This document shows, piece after piece, positions 10,583 to 22,898 of a stretch of DNA of 64,000 nucleotides. The notes under the pieces are model-generated. The model did not search any database. It worked only from the letters and a program-made list of their open reading frames with translations, and was not told where the DNA came from. Both the position numbers and the translations under genes were made by a program. The DNA comes from Lasiosphaeria ovina (lineage: Eukaryota; Ascomycota; Sordariomycetes; Sordariales; Lasiosphaeriaceae), in NCBI GenBank assembly GCA_033439765.1, contig JAULSN010000004.1, positions 3,792,001 to 3,856,000 on the forward strand, read 5' to 3'. Each line of letters starts with the position of its first letter. The stretch's first letter is position 1.

Positions 10583-11447
10583 CTAACGGCGCGCCTGGGT
10601 TGCGTGTTGCTCTGACGCCGCGCCAGCGAGCTTTCCTTTCTCTTCTCTCTTCCTCTTCTCCAGAACTCCCGCTCGCTCGGGAACCTCGGCCATCGTCTGT
10701 CCACCGCGTTCATGCACCTCCGCGATATGGCCCATCCAAGCTGCCCGGCTTTCGATTACGACTATACGTTCTTGTCTCTCACATTCCAAGCATGCGAAGG
10801 AAGAGACTCCCATGCTCTTTGTTGAGGTGTCGCAAGAAGCTGTTTCCTGCATAGTACAGGCCTTCACAGATAAAGCAACGGGCGGGCATTTCTTGGCGGG
10901 CTTTCGCCCGGGTCTTGCCTCCTTCCGGCAACGTGGCGGCATCGGTGTGTACTTTCTACCGTGGCACTGCTCCACATGGTTCCTCCAGTGCTCTGCCCCG
11001 GCTGGAATAGGGGTTCTGGTTATGCCTTGTCAAGCTGCTGCGGAAGGCAAAGGTAGCCAGACAGAACAGGCATTGCCATTGCTCGGTCTGTTTGGCGACG
11101 TCCTGCGTCTTATTATCTTCCAACGAGCTCATGATGGCCCCCACCTCAGTGCCCCGGTTTCCCAGGTACGCAAGAAGTAGCCGTGAAAAGACCTGGGCCC
11201 GCCGGTGCCCTCCTAGACCTTTCTCGCGAAGGAAGCTGCCAATCCGTACAGCGATCTTGTCGGCAGTTCGCGGTCCGAGTTGGCAGCTTAGACAAATTTG
11301 CCCGTTCGCGTGGATACAAGAAGAGCACTTTGGCTTTGGGAGGGACGTATGGATGGCGAACCCGCACTTTACCGGCCGACGATGGAGATACGTCGTCCTC
11401 ACTCGCGGCCAGACGGTATTCTTCAACTCTGGCACGATCGACTTCAT
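10583..11447 (-). pseudogene. Broken C2H2 zinc-finger gene
   Basis: Minus-strand sequence encodes zinc-finger-like pieces that lie in different frames. In one frame, 11447-10956 has KPKCSSCIHANGQICLSC followed by CLFCLATFAFRSSLTRH near 11065-11015. A second frame (10975-10583) has HVEQCH and then CLECERQ with a later GHIAEVH (about 10803-10711). Between these, a third frame at about 10892-10809 has RCFICEGLYYAGNSFLRHLN followed by KEH, a textbook C-x2-C...H-x4-H finger, closed by a stop just after. No plausible introns reconcile these frames over such short distances, so I read it as a frameshifted remnant. Fungal proteins with fingers like these occur in dispersed families, some annotated as FluG-domain proteins; that link is a guess. 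An alternative is a short functional gene in one frame with chance fingers in the others, which seems less likely. Confidence 0.5.
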
Positions 11448-13227
11448 TTCCAGGATCCTAGGCGAGTCGACGCGCTAGCACTTTGGCGTTCACATCCGCC
11501 GGTGTAGCTGGTGAGGGGCGGTCGAGGTGGGCGTCTTCCAGGTGTGGTCGAAAAACTGTTTTATTTGATGAAGATAAAGAACTGCTTCCTACGTCTTAGG
11601 CTGTACGAACATATCGCGATGATGGATGTACCAATAACAATATCATTAGATGTAAGCCTTCGTAAAAAACCGACTCGCGATATTTGCTAGCTGCCACTTA
11701 TCCCCACGGTCCCAACGATACGAGTCAGCTAGAATTCCAAGACCGTCTGAGCTTGAGCTTGAGCTTGAGCTCGCTTCTGCTGGACTTGATCTGATGTTCG
11801 AAGCGCGATTCCGTGGACCAACCTAACATGATTCCTGAAATGGTCCACAGTATCCAGTTTCACGTCCTTACACTTCTCATGCTTATATATAATAAGCTGA
11901 CCAAGCTGTTGGGCACGCTCTTTTGCCTCCAGGTGATGATTATCAAAGTGGTCATTTCTTTTTGTGGGCCGAGAGGACTAGAAAGTCCGTTCTCTACGCG
12001 TTAGTCCCTTATCGCCGATGTACACAGGACACTGGGTTGCATTTATGGGGAGGCGAAAGGGGCTGGACGCGAGCTCGAACTCAGCTTCGAGTTTGGCTTT
12101 GGGTTTGATGAATCCTAAAGTAGTGGGCGGTTCGGTATAAGCTGTTGGCGGGGTGCGGTTACGCTTGACTGTCTCTCTGCATTGTTGCGCGACGTAGGTT
12201 CTCTATCGTTACTTTCCAATCTCCAACGTTCATTTCGGTACAGTACCTATTTCGAAAAGGTTAGCTTATTAGGGGAATAGGAGGAAAGGCTCAGGGCAGA
12301 CGTAGCAAAGTATGACGGACCGCTTCCATTTCCCAAAAATACCGCTAACGTTGATCTCGGTTCCAACTACGTACCTTGGCTTGATATAACGGACGCCCTC
12401 CAGGGTCCTTCGGTGTGTGGCATACTGCTTAGCCGATAGCGGCGTCGGTCGTCGCTTGGCCACAGCTCGATTATTTATCTCTCGAGTGGCAACACTCCTG
12501 AGGAAGTCTGCGTGCTGGTCTAGGACGCCATTCGCCCCTGATGGGCGATGGTGAACGGCTTTGGTGAACGGCTATGGTTCCGGATAACATTCGGGCAGAC
12601 AATCAGGGTTGCACAACAACTGCTCCAAAAAAGCGACCGAGAATGGTGCAGGTGGGTGGTTTTGAGAGCAATTCGGATGACATGGTTCTCGATAAGAGCA
12701 GTGGCATACGAAGACGTTTTGTAAAAGCTCGGGGAACCATAACTGGCGGCCAGTTGGCTTGTTAGTTGCGAAGTTCTCTTCAAAAAGGGACGCATGCCCA
12801 GGCCCTTGGAACGGATGAACTCCACCGGATGGCGAAGTGCTGGGTTGTAGGCGCCTGTTAGCTGTAGGTACTGCTAGAAGTAATGATATCGAGCAAATGC
12901 AGTATAACCGTGATCATTGTGTTGTTCTGTTTAGTGGAGCTATTTCCAACCGACCTGGGGCACCGCATTCTCGGTTTATGTAGTAAATATGTAAGGGGGA
13001 GTATGTATGTGCATGGGAATATATGTAAACAGTCAGACTGGGTATTAGACAGCAAGCAGGCAATCAAGAAAGCAGGCAAGCAAACTGCCTACGTAGATTG
13101 ATTTAAAAAAAAACAAAACAAATGACAACATAACGCAATGACTCAAACTCCAAATACTCCCCTAAAAATGAAAAGGAAAAGAAAAGAAAAAAAAAGAAGA
13201 CAAACAAAAGTGGTGGGTGAAACCAAA
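11448..13227. other. Intergenic region
   Basis: About 1.8 kb between the zinc-finger remnant and the 3' end of the membrane sensor gene. It holds a short hexamer tract (gagctt, four copies, about 11751-11772) and an A-rich stretch just past the sensor gene's stop (13100-13210). No gene is recognisable. Confidence 0.45.
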
Positions 13228-14719
13228 TCAGCCATGCAGCTCGCGCACTTCGCCGTCTCCCCGCTCTGTCGGCAGCTCAGAGTACGTCTGCGGCTGCGGC
13301 GGCGGCTGCGGCGGGTGGTGTAACTGCTGCTGTGGCGGCGGCGCGTATGCCTGGTACTGCGGCTGTGGCTGAGCGGGATAGCCTCCTCCTTGTATAGGAT
13401 AGACTCCCGGCTGTTGTGGGGGGTAGCCTCCCTGCTGGGGGGGATAGGCTCCCGGCTGCTGTGGGGGGTAGGGGCCTGGGTGAGCGGCCGAGCCCGGGGA
13501 GGGATAGCCGGTGGAGGAGTATGCGGACGGCGGGGTGTTCTGGTACTGTGTCGGGGGCGGCGGGTGGCTGTAGGCGGCAGCGGCGCCGGCGAAGCCATTG
13601 GGCGGTGGCGTGGTCTGCGGGAGCGGGTATCCCGAGGGCGAAGGGCTGTTGTGGGAGGCCGGCGGCGGGCTGGCGGGGGGGCTGACGCCCTGGTCGTACA
13701 TGGAGCCGTGGGCGGCGGCGCCCGTGCCGACGGGAGAGAAGCCCGTGTGGCCTGTGTCGGCGGTCGAGGCAGGGTAGTGGCCGACGGCGGGCGGCTGCTG
13801 CGACATGTGCTGGCCCGAGGGGCCGTTAAAATCCTTCGGCGGGAGGGGAGCGGTAGCGGCGGCAGTCTTCTTCTTGTTGTGGCGGACCAGCAGGAAGATG
13901 CAAAAGGCGAGGACGGCGATGACAGCGACGCCGCCGACGACGCCGCCTACGATGGCGGCGATTGGGGGCGAGGACGAGGGCGAAGACGAGGCGGGCTGGT
14001 TGTTGGGCGAGCTGTTGTCGGTGACGCCTGCCGTGTCTGCGGTGTCGGTGCTGGACTTTGAGCTGGTGGTCGGCAGAGATGTCGTCGACGGGGCCGAGAT
14101 GGAGAAGACGGTTTGGAGGACTTCGTCGGTGCCGGCGGCAACGCCACAGCCCAGCAGGGTGTATCCGGTCCTAGGGCCAGCAAAGGTGTGGGTGAGGCAG
14201 TGGGGATACGAGGCCTGGCCGCACCACGCAGTGAAACCGTTATCAGTGGTGAAGCGGGCGCTCTGGGTCCTGTCTAGGCACTTTGTGAAGACGGGGCAGA
14301 TGGTGGACGAGTCCTGACAGCATCCCACGTGGGAGTTGAAGGTGTTGTAGACGCAGCGGGCCGTCACGGGGCAGTAGAGAGGGTATTCTGCCAGCCGAGT
14401 CAGTTTTTTTTCCCTAGGTATTCATTTTCAGCTCGAGACGAGACTCACCAGAGCTCCCGCTGATATAGGCGCAAGTGTTGTCGGTTGCGTCCCTGGCGTC
14501 GAGGTGATGCTGACGCTGCGGAGGAGAGGTCGGCGCCGGGGTGGGCATCGGGGCGGGCGTGAAGACGCCCATTGAGGGCATGTAGCCGAGAGTCGCCTGG
14601 GCCGGAGCCCGGTTCCGGCTGTTGGCGTCGTCATGATCCGGACTCCACTTCAGCACCTTTGCGCTTGTGAGGCCGAGGGCATAGCAGCCCAGCGCCGCAA
14701 GGCCAACGGCGCCCTTCAT
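13228..14719 (-). CDS. Single-pass membrane protein, Mid2/WSC-sensor-like architecture
   Basis: Exons 14719-14449 and 14387-13228 (61 bp intron) give 476 residues. The N-terminus MKGAVGLAALGCYALGLTSA is a signal peptide. An extracellular Pro/Thr-rich linker is followed by a Cys-rich region (CAYISGSSGEYPLYCPV, HVGCCQDSSTICPVFTKC, WCGQASYPHC) that the splice join completes. A Ser/Thr-rich stretch likely to be O-glycosylated then leads to one membrane segment (PIAAIVGGVVGGVAVIAVLA) with a basic stop-transfer HNKKK. The cytoplasmic tail of about 240 residues is rich in Pro, Gln, Tyr and Gly with repeats of YPPQQPG type. This order matches fungal cell-wall stress sensors, but I do not see a canonical WSC domain, so the name rests on architecture only. 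Start chosen at the ATG opening the signal peptide; no in-frame ATG lies just upstream. Confidence 0.8.
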
Positions 14720-17037
14720 CCTTTTCTGCGAGGTCAAGCTAGCTGCCAATAATAACAACAAGATTCCGTCTCACAGTAGCAAGAAGAGGCAGAGAGATAT
14801 TATGTATGGAAGAGAGAAAGAAAAAAAAATGTTGTCGTCTGTCGCTCGGGCGGGCATGGGCGCGCAACCGCAACACATGCCACATGCGGAAGGGGGAGAG
14901 ACCAGGGTACTTAGTACACGACTTGTTAGAAAAAGGTACCGAGAAGGTCTGGACCAGGTAGTAGGAATCCATATTTATTTCCCCAGGCCAGGTCACTCGA
15001 GCCTCGCGTTGAATCTAGTCCAGTCCAGTCAGTCCTTGTGGCCCAATCGATCCCCCCAGCTGAACAGTCGCTCGCAGATTGCGTTGTCCAGCTATTGGCG
15101 TGGCTTGCCACCCAAGATCTATGGGCCGCGGTGGGCGTCTTTCCTCGGGAGGCGTCTGCTATGAGTGTCGGCCAACGAATCGTCGACAGCGAAGACGACC
15201 AGGGGGTCAAGCCACTCCCTCGACGCCCGCAGCACCTTATCTTATCACAGCCACCCCAATCTCTTTTTTTTTTCTCTAGTGACGGTATTCCCTCTCCGAC
15301 TCCCCCAAATCTGAGGGAAAGAAACTTTGACCAGGCTACGGATACGTCCAAGCCTTCGAGAACCACCCCTCAGGTACTCGACGGGCAGGTGCAAGCAAGA
15401 GTTGGATGGCCCAGCCCGGGAAGCTACGGTGGGTGAATATTGGCGCGTTAGGCTCCTTCAGGGCAAGCGCGGGGGTGGGCAGCGTATAACGGGGAGGCTC
15501 GGCATTGAACAACAGCAAACCGCTCGTGAAGCTGGCCTCGTCCATTCCGTTCCATCCATTCCGATGGTCTAGGCCAAGAAACAGAACCCAAGTTGCTAGA
15601 GCTAGGCTGTGCCCGGCCGGTGACCGAATGTGGTATTTTTCCGATTACGGTGTTGATGGCATCAAACCTAACCTCCATACTAATCTGTGACGGGTTTCAT
15701 TACTCTTCGAGATTTTGACCATAGCTACAATGTGAACATGGCTAGAAAAGTCTGTCAACACCCAACGCTCAAACTCATTACTCCGGAGACTCTTGACATG
15801 GAATTCGCGCGATGATGATACCTAATGGAGTTATCAGCTCAGCTCCGCCGTTTGCAACCTTCCTTCCAGTTGTCCCCAGTTCCCCGCACCGTGCCACCGC
15901 CCCTTCCAAACAAGGTTCCAGCTCCCTAGCGGACGATCGTCTTCTCCACAACCTCCTTCCATGGATGTTTCTTGTGTCAACGTCCTCGCAGCGGTAGTCC
16001 TGCGGCACAGCTTCGTGGAGAAGGCATGCCTCGTACAAAGAAGCCCAGAAGGCAGGCAACTTGGGTAATTGCGTCGTCTGGCCGCGCATCGACCAGGCAC
16101 GTAAAAGCGGTGTACCTCATGTGCGGAGGCAAGCTGCAACCCCGTGGACAATGGGAAACCATCGAGCTCTTTTAGCATCCTGGCTGGTCCGAAGTGGTGC
16201 TTAAGATAGAGCCATCTCCAAGACAGTCTCGATACAGTTGCTCGGGAGCGTGGATCAATGCCATTCTCGAAAGACAAATTCCCTCTCCCACTCGCAGAAG
16301 CGGCGTGGCCGAACTCGAGAGAATCCAATTCACATACCAGGACACCTCACTCTTGTTGGCGTCGATATTCCCCTTGGTGATGTGTCTGTCTACCCGTCAT
16401 AATACCCGCCATGCAATTGTCCCGAGTAGGTAAAAGAGCATTTCCACCTCGTCATACATAAGGTCATACAATCCAATCCCCGAATAGGTGTTTGTTGGCG
16501 CGGTACTTGGGCAGAATTAAGGCTGTCGTAAATGAACCGGCTAGGAAAAGCCCTAGATAGGTGTTTCTTAGGGAGAGATAGGCGTATAGGATTCAATAAA
16601 AGGGATTCCGATAGCTACCTATTACCTCTTTAGGCAAAAAAAAAAAAAAAAAAGACTTTAGGGAGAAAGGTATTGAGGCCATTCAGACCTTGGGGGTCAG
16701 TCCCTCACTAACAAACATTCAGGGATTGGACTGTACATAGGCATAAATGACCGGAACAAATATTGTTTTAGTTACACTCCTCTCTTAGAGCGTACCTAGG
16801 CTACGCAAGGTTTCCTCCCTCCCTCGCCGACATAAATAAATAAATGAATAATGCTTTGTACGCGCTGTGCATATGATCGTGCTCAACGAGTCACCCAACG
16901 TCCGATTAAATAAACACGCTCGAGTCTCTTCATCTCAAGGAGTCATAGAGTCTGAGTCTAGTACTTAGACCTGATTCACCCTTCAGCCGATATCAAACCC
17001 GCCGACACCGCACCTCATCTATTCGACACCGCCCTAC
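14720..17037. other. Long intergenic region
   Basis: About 2.3 kb between the sensor gene's start and the Med5 stop. It contains a T-run (15265-15275) and an 18-base A-run (16636-16653). Several overlapping open frames on both strands lack conserved motifs. I see no RNA gene. Confidence 0.45.
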
Positions 17038-20000
17038 TCACCCCAACTCCATCGTGTCCCAGTTCGAGAAATCCGTAGTGAAGTCGGTCACGCCCGTGAG
17101 CCCGCCAAAGATGTCGTCGTTGCTCATGTCCAGCCCGCCAACGGCAGAGTTCGCCCCGCTATTCAACCCAAGGTCCCCCAAATCGACCCCTGAGCCTAGA
17201 CCCGTCGTGTCGATGGTCATTGCGTCGACCGACGAGTCGACCATGGTAGCGACGGCGGCCGTCATGGCGGCCTCGTCGAGCTCGTCGCCACCGAGCGCCC
17301 CAAGCTCGGGCTGCAGGATGGCCGCCGGCGGAGGCGGGAGCGCCATCTGCGCCTCGACGCGCCGGTAGAGCCGTACCACCGTCTCCGCCATCGCCTCGTT
17401 ACTCTTCTGTATCTTCTTCCAGTCGTCCGCCTCCGCCTTCAGCGCGTCCCGGAGCGTGAGCCGCCGTTGCAGCGAGGCCGGAAACGCGCCCGTCTCATCC
17501 GGCACCGCCGCGGCCGCCGCTGCCGTCGAGGCGTCGTTTTTGACGTCTGGCGCGCACACAATGGCCGTGACCACGTCGTAGGCCACAGGCGCATTGCCTG
17601 CCTCTGTGAAGGCCTTCAGCTCTTCCAGGAGGATCCAGAGGACGTGTTTGGCGCCGAGCATCTGGATGGCTACTAGCGTCTGTTGGTGACAATATGTGGT
17701 GGTTGGTATCAACCCGTTGAGCGAGCTCTGCTGCGCCCACTGGATCAAGCCTTGCACCGCTTGCCTGACGGCTGCCGAAAGACCGCCGATTTCCTTTGGC
17801 CCGATGATTGTAGCCGTCCACTGCTCGAGTTCGCTGTGGTCGCCCCCCCCCGTTCGCCTGGATACTGGGAGATTATCCTTCAGGGCCCTTAGCAGAGGCT
17901 CCACTTCCGGAGACTTTGGGTCCTGCCGTTGGTAGGAGCGCAATGCGTGCTCAAGGGGCTTTGCCACAGTATTGAGAACCGAAGAGAGCAAGGCCGATGC
18001 CTCGTTTGAAATGGAGTGCGGCACCAAGATGAGCTGGAGGATCTTGATAATGGCGCGTTGCCCCTGGGGTTCATCGGCCCAAAGGCGATTTGACAGGAAC
18101 AAGAGGGCGGGGACCAGCGATGGCAGGAGGAGCACGTCGACCAAGTCTAATTTGCCGTCAGAACCGATTCCTAAAATAGTGCGGGGAGGAGGGAAGACTT
18201 ACACTCGAGACCTCCTTTCAACATCTCTTCGGTGAGGTATCCGGTACTCAGCGCTAGTACGATGTGGTGAAATAACGTAGGCATGAGCAGGTAAAAGTCC
18301 TGCGGGGGGCACGAAGCCATCAACTCGTCTCCCAAGCCGCCGGCCTCGCTGTCAAAGAGTCCGTGAATCCATCCATTCATGTGCGACTTCTCCTGTTCGC
18401 TGAACTCTTCCAAGGGCCGGCAGAGTTGCCCTCTGCTCAGCAGCTTTCCCATGAACGAATCAGCCGAGCGGATGCCCAGGTCGGCAAGGGTGAAGCTGTA
18501 CCGGTATGTGAATGCCAGCAGGAGCAGGAGAATGGACCCAAACTCCTCGTAGACGGGCTGGTATTCCCCTTGGTCCTCATCATACCCACTCCAGTTGTCC
18601 AGGATTTCGCACAACGGGTGGAGGATCCTCTCCGGTTTCTCGAAAAGAAGCAGAATGTCCAGAGACACGGGCTTACTAGCAAGCTGGCTGCAAACTTGTT
18701 TGAGAGTCATTGTGTCCTTGTTGCGACAGAGACTACGAATCACCTGCAGTCTCCATGTTAGTATCAATGGGCTGGGTAGTGGGAAAGAGCCGCATACCTC
18801 GGTTATGGCCTGGGCCGCAGCACCAACGTTTCCGTTCACTTCGTCCAGCTCCCTAATCAGTTTTTGCGTTCTGTCCAGGTCTTCAAGACAGGCTTCGACG
18901 AGTGTCTCTTTGATGTAGCGGCCCTCGTCCGGCAGAGACTGGTAGGTGATGTCTCCGAGAAGATTCTCGGTGGCATTTGGAGAAAGCAGGCCATGGAGCT
19001 GGCACGCGAAGCAGAAATCCTGCCGGACCGAGTCTTGAAACGACGGGCCCGAGCCAGAATTGTGCATGTCAAACAAGCCCGACAGGGTTGGGAAGACATT
19101 GGTGTCGACCTGCCCCAGCGCTTGCGAAATGCACAGCTCGGCATTGAAGGAATACATGGTCGAAGAAGCGGCGAGAGACCGTAGGATCAGCGGCACTTTG
19201 TTGACCAGGTACGACTTGAGCAGGTGGCCCGTCTTTGCTCCCTCGCCGCGGAAGACGGCGTTGGCGAGAACGTCAAAGGATGCAAGGATAAGCTGTATGG
19301 CCATCGTGTTGAGGTCGCCCTGAATTCTGGGTCAGCATCACGCCACGAACCGAACCGAGGCTGCGAGAGATCGTACCTGGTACCTGTTGTGCATGTACGT
19401 GAATAGTGCCGTGTCATCGACGAGTGGCCGCCCCACAAGCTACAAGCCGTCAGCATTCAGACCGCGACAGGATGTAGACGTGTCTCATTGGGCGCCTAAC
19501 CGCAGCGTTAAGGTAAATGTATAGGCCGGCGCGCGAGTTGTCTAGTTGTATCTCTGGAACCTGGAAGCTGTCCAAGCCGATCAGGTTGTCCATGTATCTG
19601 TTCATTTCAGATACCGCCGTGTCTTTCTTGTCCGTCGGGTCGAAGCTGGCGAGAGTCTGCGATCGGAAGTGCTCTATGCGGCTCGCTATCTCAGATGGTG
19701 CCTGCATGAGAGACGGGACATAGACATCCAGGCTGTCCGACAGCTGTTTGCGAAGTTCTGCCCAGCACGATTAGTCTGACATTTTCTTCACCAGCAGCTC
19801 AACAGGGCTAAATCATTAATGGCTAGCCAGAGACAGGACAGTGAAGTCAACTGCAAAGGTTCGCCAGCATGAGCCCGCCGCTTCCGTCTTCTTCTCACCT
19901 TTAGCCTCTTGTCGGCCGAGCACAGAGAGAACGGTTTCTGTCTCAAACACGCCGAGAATAAGGAGATTAAAGGCGGCGCGCGAGTTCTCCAACTCATCCT

Positions 20001-20601
20001 TAGCCCGCAGGCTGTGCATGGTCCTGTAAGCGTCGCGCGAGTAGGCGGCGGCGGCGTCGGCGAAGAGCGTCATCCACTTGGCCAGGACCGTGAGCAGCTC
20101 GACGGCATCTCTGCCCGTCTTGATGGCCTTGGCAACCGAGATATGTTTTGCGAGGCGCCAGAAGATGACCTCCTCGGAGGAATATGAGCTCCGCCACCGC
20201 AAGACCTTTTGGCTCCTTTGTTGTTGTTGCTGCTCAGAGGCGTGGCCCCTTGGGTTTCCGTTGCCGGCGCCATTCCCCTCTGCCGGGGCAGGGTGCGCTT
20301 TCGAATGCGCCGTCGAGAACTTGTAGAGGGCCCTCAGGACCGAGGGCGCGTCGACGAGCTTGAGCTTCAGGAGCGCCTCGAGGTACTGTGGCACGCGCGG
20401 ATCCAGCAGGTCTTGGTTGTCCTTGGTCGGGCGGAGGAGCAGCTCCGCGACAAGCGTGCGAGGCAGGGGGTGCTTTGAGGAGAGGATGGGCGCGAACGAG
20501 GCAAAGTCTTCGACGTCTAGTCGTCGGGCATGGGCGTTGGAGAGGAACTTGATCCATTGTGCCACGGCCGCAGGCAAGCCTGCTCTTGGGCGTCGGTCCA
20601 T
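17038..20601 (-). CDS. NUT1: Mediator of RNA polymerase II transcription subunit 5
   Basis: Six exons (20601-19899, 19757-19501, 19439-19377, 19319-18798, 18743-18203, 18146-17038) give 1,064 residues, a usual length for fungal Med5. Med5 belongs to the tail module of Mediator, which carries activator signals to RNA polymerase II. Diagnostic segments include FASFAPILSSKHPLPRTLVA and LLKLKLVDAPSVLRALYKF near the N-terminus, LVGRPLVDDTALFTYMHNRY in the short third exon, and GGLEYLVDVLLLPSLVPALL at the junction of exons 5 and 6. The acidic, Asp/Phe-rich C-terminus (DFTTDFSNWDTMEL) is typical. The exon 5 to 6 join needs the second acceptor (TTAG at 18147), because the first, 30 bases earlier, would create a stop. 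The intron between exons 4 and 5 is 54 bp and stop-free, so it could be missed as coding. A Gln run lies near residue 125. Confidence 0.93.
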
Positions 20602-21946
20602 GGTTGCGGCATCGATTGGCGGCGGTCAACTCGATCGATCCGTTCGTTGTTTTGATCCTCTCTCCTTTTCTTTTTCTGCCTCTTCCCTCCTTTCGGGGCG
20701 TGCGGGGCGTCGGCTACTCGGGCAGCGCATGTAAACTCGACATGCTGGTGTGATGCACGCGGGCGTCGGCAGCAGACCCTCCCTTCGATTTTGGATTGGA
20801 TTCGCGACAGTCAAAGACACGGCGCCTGCCGAGCAATCAATTGGCGGGGTTGGTGGGGAAGGGCGATGGAGTGGGGTGGAGTAGAGGAAAGGCTAGCGCA
20901 AGGTACCGACAGTGCAGGCACTCAAGGAAGTGTTCGTTAACCCACGACTACGGGCGTAGGAACCGACCTGAATCAATTCCATCCCGGAGAAGAACCAATA
21001 ACACCAACCTGGACGCCTCAGGCTCGCGGCAGGCAAACCTCACCTAGGTTACCTTACCTATTAACGGTTCACCGGTGTAGTCTGTAAATAGCTCCCCGAA
21101 ACACAATCCACATTACAACGTGCCTTGAAAATTCCCGTCCCGTCTTTTCCAGACTGGAGAGGGAGAAGCTAGAGAACATCGTCCGAGTTAAGAATAGTAC
21201 GCTACATGTCCGCTTCCATCCCAGGACTCGAGCTAGCGCAGTCATTTCCATCCAAAAGATGCACACACATTCTGCTTGTATGTACGTTACCAGGTAATTG
21301 TGGGTAACGGGAGGTATGTACTTTATTTTTAGACACCCGCACCTATAAGTGTGGGGCAGCTATAGTAGCATGGAGTGCGGAAGAGAGCGAGTGTCTCGTC
21401 TCGCCATTCGACACCTCTGCCAAAATCTCGAATCCTGGAACTTCAACCCAGCGCGCAAACATGCCGCTAAAACGAGTTTGGGCAAAGACGTAACAACAAA
21501 TAACAAAGTTATATTATAACCAATGTTTCTTGGTTGCAGGAAGTGCAGACGATAGCGAAGAAAAATGACCTAGGGCCGGTTAGTGCCTTCCCACTCGTTA
21601 ACTCCCCGATACCTCAGGTTGGTATTCACGCTCCTTTCATGTATCCGTACCTTGGCCGATTCTATCGTGGCCTAGCCTACCGAGAGCACCTTAGTACTGT
21701 ACAAAGTTACCTGGTACATACGCACACGCGCTCAAACGCTAGGGCGCGACTGTTGTACAAATGGCCCAGCCGCATGTTTATATCCATCCATAACAGTTTA
21801 ATACAAGAAACGAAGAGGGAACATAGCCTCCCAACCTACCCATGCAACCTTGCAAAGCCCGCGTCCATGCGCTTGGACCCAAAAATAAACCCCATGTGAA
21901 AGTCCTGTGGATGCCTTTCTCGGGGTCTGGTCCGCCCCTTGCCCAC
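20602..21946. other. Intergenic region
   Basis: About 1.3 kb upstream of Med5 and downstream of the next minus-strand gene. A pyrimidine-rich tract lies just upstream of the Med5 start (20655-20695). No other feature is recognisable. Confidence 0.45.
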
Positions 21947-22898
21947 TTAGTTCTCCTCTTTCTTGATGTTGACTCTCCCACCGCCGCCATACGCCTTGCC
22001 ATTTCCCATCCGCCCAAGACCCGCCGTCCCGTTAGAGCGGCGGTTAGAAGCTCCCCCCGAAGCGTCCCCTCCCTCCGCCTCTGGCGCCCTAGGTCCAAGC
22101 ATCCAATCCTGCATGGCGAGCCACTCGCTCCAGGCCGCCTCGGCCGAGCTGATCTCCTCTTCGCTGACGCCCTGGAGAGGACGGATGAAAGGGATCGTCT
22201 CGCTCTCGCCCATGTCGTACGATGTCTTGACCCGAAGCCAGTTGTCGCTCTTGGCGGCGAAGAGGTAGTTGCGACGCTCTTGTTGGTGAAGGGGCCCAAC
22301 GCCGGCTCTCCAGTCGTCGCCAAAAAAGCTGTGCATGACGGCGGGGAAGTCAAAGCCCGTGGCCACGAGCCGACGGACATATGGCGCCAGTGTAGTGACG
22401 CTACTCGGTGGATACGTCGAGCCGCCAGCCGAAGCGCTGGCACCGCCCAGTGGCGGCGGTGACGGTAGCTTTGCGCTCCCAGCTCGGCTGCTGCCGCCGC
22501 TACCCCCGGCTCCCATTGACCCCATGCCACCACTGCCTCCGGATGGCGGTTCGCCGTGGACCGAGAGAGAGGAAGATACGAGGGCCGCGTGGTATACTGC
22601 CGTAGCTGCCTTCTGGAAGGGGAGTTGGATATTAAGGAAAGCTGCGAGGTTCTGGACAGGGCCCTCGAACTGTGCGTGGTCTAAGAAAAATCGGGCGCAT
22701 GAGAGAAAGTGAGGATGCCAGTCGAACATATCGAAGTCCGGATCCAGAAAGCTCTTGAGAGAAGAGAGGAGTCAGTCCAAAGATCAAGTTGCTGTGGGGA
22801 GCGGGATACCGAACGGCAAAACGGCAACGGGATATGAGAGATCGACAAGATACCTTTTCGTGCTTGAAAGACGGTGCACCCGGCCTGGGAAACGCCAT
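21947..22898 (-). CDS. Conserved fungal protein of unknown function
   Basis: Exons 22898-22854 and 22753-21947 (100 bp intron) give 283 residues. The first exon encodes only MAFPRPGAPSFKHEK; the join to SFLDPDFDMFDWHPHFLSC keeps phase 0. The N-terminal part (FDWHPHFLSCARFFLDHAQF, NLAAFLNIQLPFQ) looks well structured; a Gly/Ser-rich linker (about residues 75-120) separates it from a second structured part with YVRRLVATGFDFPAVMHSFF, GDDWRAGVGPL and WSEWLAMQDWM. The C-terminus is disordered and ends with NIKKEEN. There is no signal peptide or membrane segment. I do not recognise the family and give no function. The two conserved blocks separated by a flexible linker suggest a two-domain intracellular protein. 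Confidence 0.75.

Noticed and set aside
13390..14061. 223-residue Gly/Arg-rich plus-strand frame
   Set aside because: Antisense to the membrane sensor gene's proline-rich tail; simple-sequence shadow.
16636..16653. A18 run that could be a SINE tail
   Set aside because: No target-site duplication or Pol III boxes seen upstream; no second copy in the window.
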